The translations under genes were made by a program, and so were the position numbers. 6,933 nt of DNA from assembly GCA_009922295.1 (NCBI GenBank), contig RFWA01000128.1, forward strand, positions 1 to 6,933, written 5' to 3'. Under the pieces are notes generated by a model, which searched no databases, had not been told where the DNA came from, and worked only from the letters and a program-made list of their open reading frames with translations. The stretch is from Betaproteobacteria bacterium (GTDB lineage: Bacteria; Pseudomonadota; Gammaproteobacteria; Burkholderiales; Burkholderiaceae_C). Position 1 is the first letter of the stretch. Each line of letters starts with the position of its first letter. Below are positions 6,463 through 6,933 of the stretch, piece by piece.

Positions 6463-6933
6463 GCAGCCAACCCAGCCGACGCCTGCGCCAGCACCTGACG
6501 CGCCTGACTCAGAATTTGGTCCTTCCAGACCGGCGTATCGGTAAAGAAAGCGTCTTTGACCTGCTGGTGGATTTGCGCCGCCAGCGCCGCTGGCGCATCG
6601 GGGTGCTGGTGCAACCAATGGTCGGCGCGCAGCGCCTGCAGCATGTCGGCAATGGGCAGGGTGCCGTATTCCAGCGCCAGGCCTGTGTACTCGGCCTGCG
6701 GGCACTCTTGGTAGGCGGCCACCCACATCAGGCCAGTGAGAAAGGCCGAACTGGACGAGCCGTCATAGATGGAGGTAACGGGCGTGGCGCCGCCGCCGCC
6801 CCACCAGTGGCGGGCGCGGGCCAGGGCAGTGGCGTCGTCGCGACAGGCAAAAATGCGCTCGCCCACGCCGCTGGGCCCTAAGCCGGTGTGCAGGTCCACC
6901 CAGGCCAGGCGCCGCGCGGCCTGGGCATGGTCG
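6459..6933 (-). CDS. M14-type metallopeptidase, DUF2817 family (partial, N-terminus beyond right edge)
   Basis: The visible 157 C-terminal residues resemble the DUF2817 branch of the zinc carboxypeptidase (M14) fold. They include WVDLHTGLGPSGVGE at 11-25 of the fragment, whose His (H15) would be the third zinc ligand. LALEYGT (85-91) has a Glu (E88) in the place of the catalytic glutamate. The first two zinc ligands (HXXE) would lie off the window. The frame is open through the right edge, so a GTG at 6899 is an internal Val codon, not a start. Its natural substrate is not known to me. The stop TGA at 6461-6459 overlaps a possible TTG start of mntA, so peptidase, antitoxin and toxin form one overlapping minus-strand string. 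Confidence 0.85.
   Translation of the reverse strand, partial: DHAQAARRLAWVDLHTGLGPSGVGERIFACRDDATALARARHWWGGGGATPVTSIYDGSSSSAFLTGLMWVAAYQECPQAEYTGLALEYGTLPIADMLQALRADHWLHQHPDAPAALAAQIHQQVKDAFFTDTPVWKDQILSQARQVLAQASAGLAA

Noticed and set aside
6463..6726. Long N-terminal extension of mntA
   Set aside because: This stretch is Gly/Ala/Arg/Pro-rich, lies entirely within the peptidase coding region in another frame, and is not expected in minimal nucleotidyltransferases.

Overview
The window looks like a chromosomal segment of a GC-rich betaproteobacterium, most likely a Comamonadaceae member (Rhodoferax/Polaromonas-like). This is inferred from codon use, from the FcbT-type TRAP transporter, from the persulfide dioxygenase-rhodanese fusion and from a recalled intergenic repeat style. 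No 16S or other decisive marker is present.

Left part (1-3477, all on the minus strand): a complete-order TRAP transporter operon, transcribed substrate-binding protein (dctP-like), small permease (dctQ-like), large permease (dctM-like). The large permease runs off the left edge. A strong hairpin followed by a T-run lies between the binding-protein gene and dctQ, as expected for an attenuator that makes more binding protein than permease. dctQ and dctM overlap by ATGA. The large permease carries an unusual acidic Ala/Pro/Glu-rich segment flanked by two apparently extra membrane helices, and the binding protein ends in a short basic Lys/Ala/Pro tail.

Middle (3478-5524): a divergent intergenic region, then on the plus strand a two-domain persulfide dioxygenase-rhodanese fusion and, 19 nt downstream, type III pantothenate kinase (coaX). 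These two are probably co-transcribed, although their functions (sulfide/persulfide oxidation and coenzyme A synthesis) are not obviously linked.

Right part (5525-6933): a 109-bp AT-richer convergent intergenic region with weak stem-loops that may be a decayed dispersed repeat. Then, on the minus strand, come the 3' end of an M14-type (DUF2817) metallopeptidase gene, an MntA-type nucleotidyltransferase antitoxin and a HepT (HEPN) ribonuclease toxin, all overlapping. The MntA/HepT pair retains both diagnostic motifs (GSX10DXD and RX4HXY), so it looks like an intact type VII toxin-antitoxin module translationally chained to a peptidase gene.

I see no CRISPR array, insertion sequence, tRNA or rRNA. 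Nothing here is clearly a new system. The best points to follow up are the permease insert, the intercistronic terminator and the peptidase-mntA-hepT overlap.
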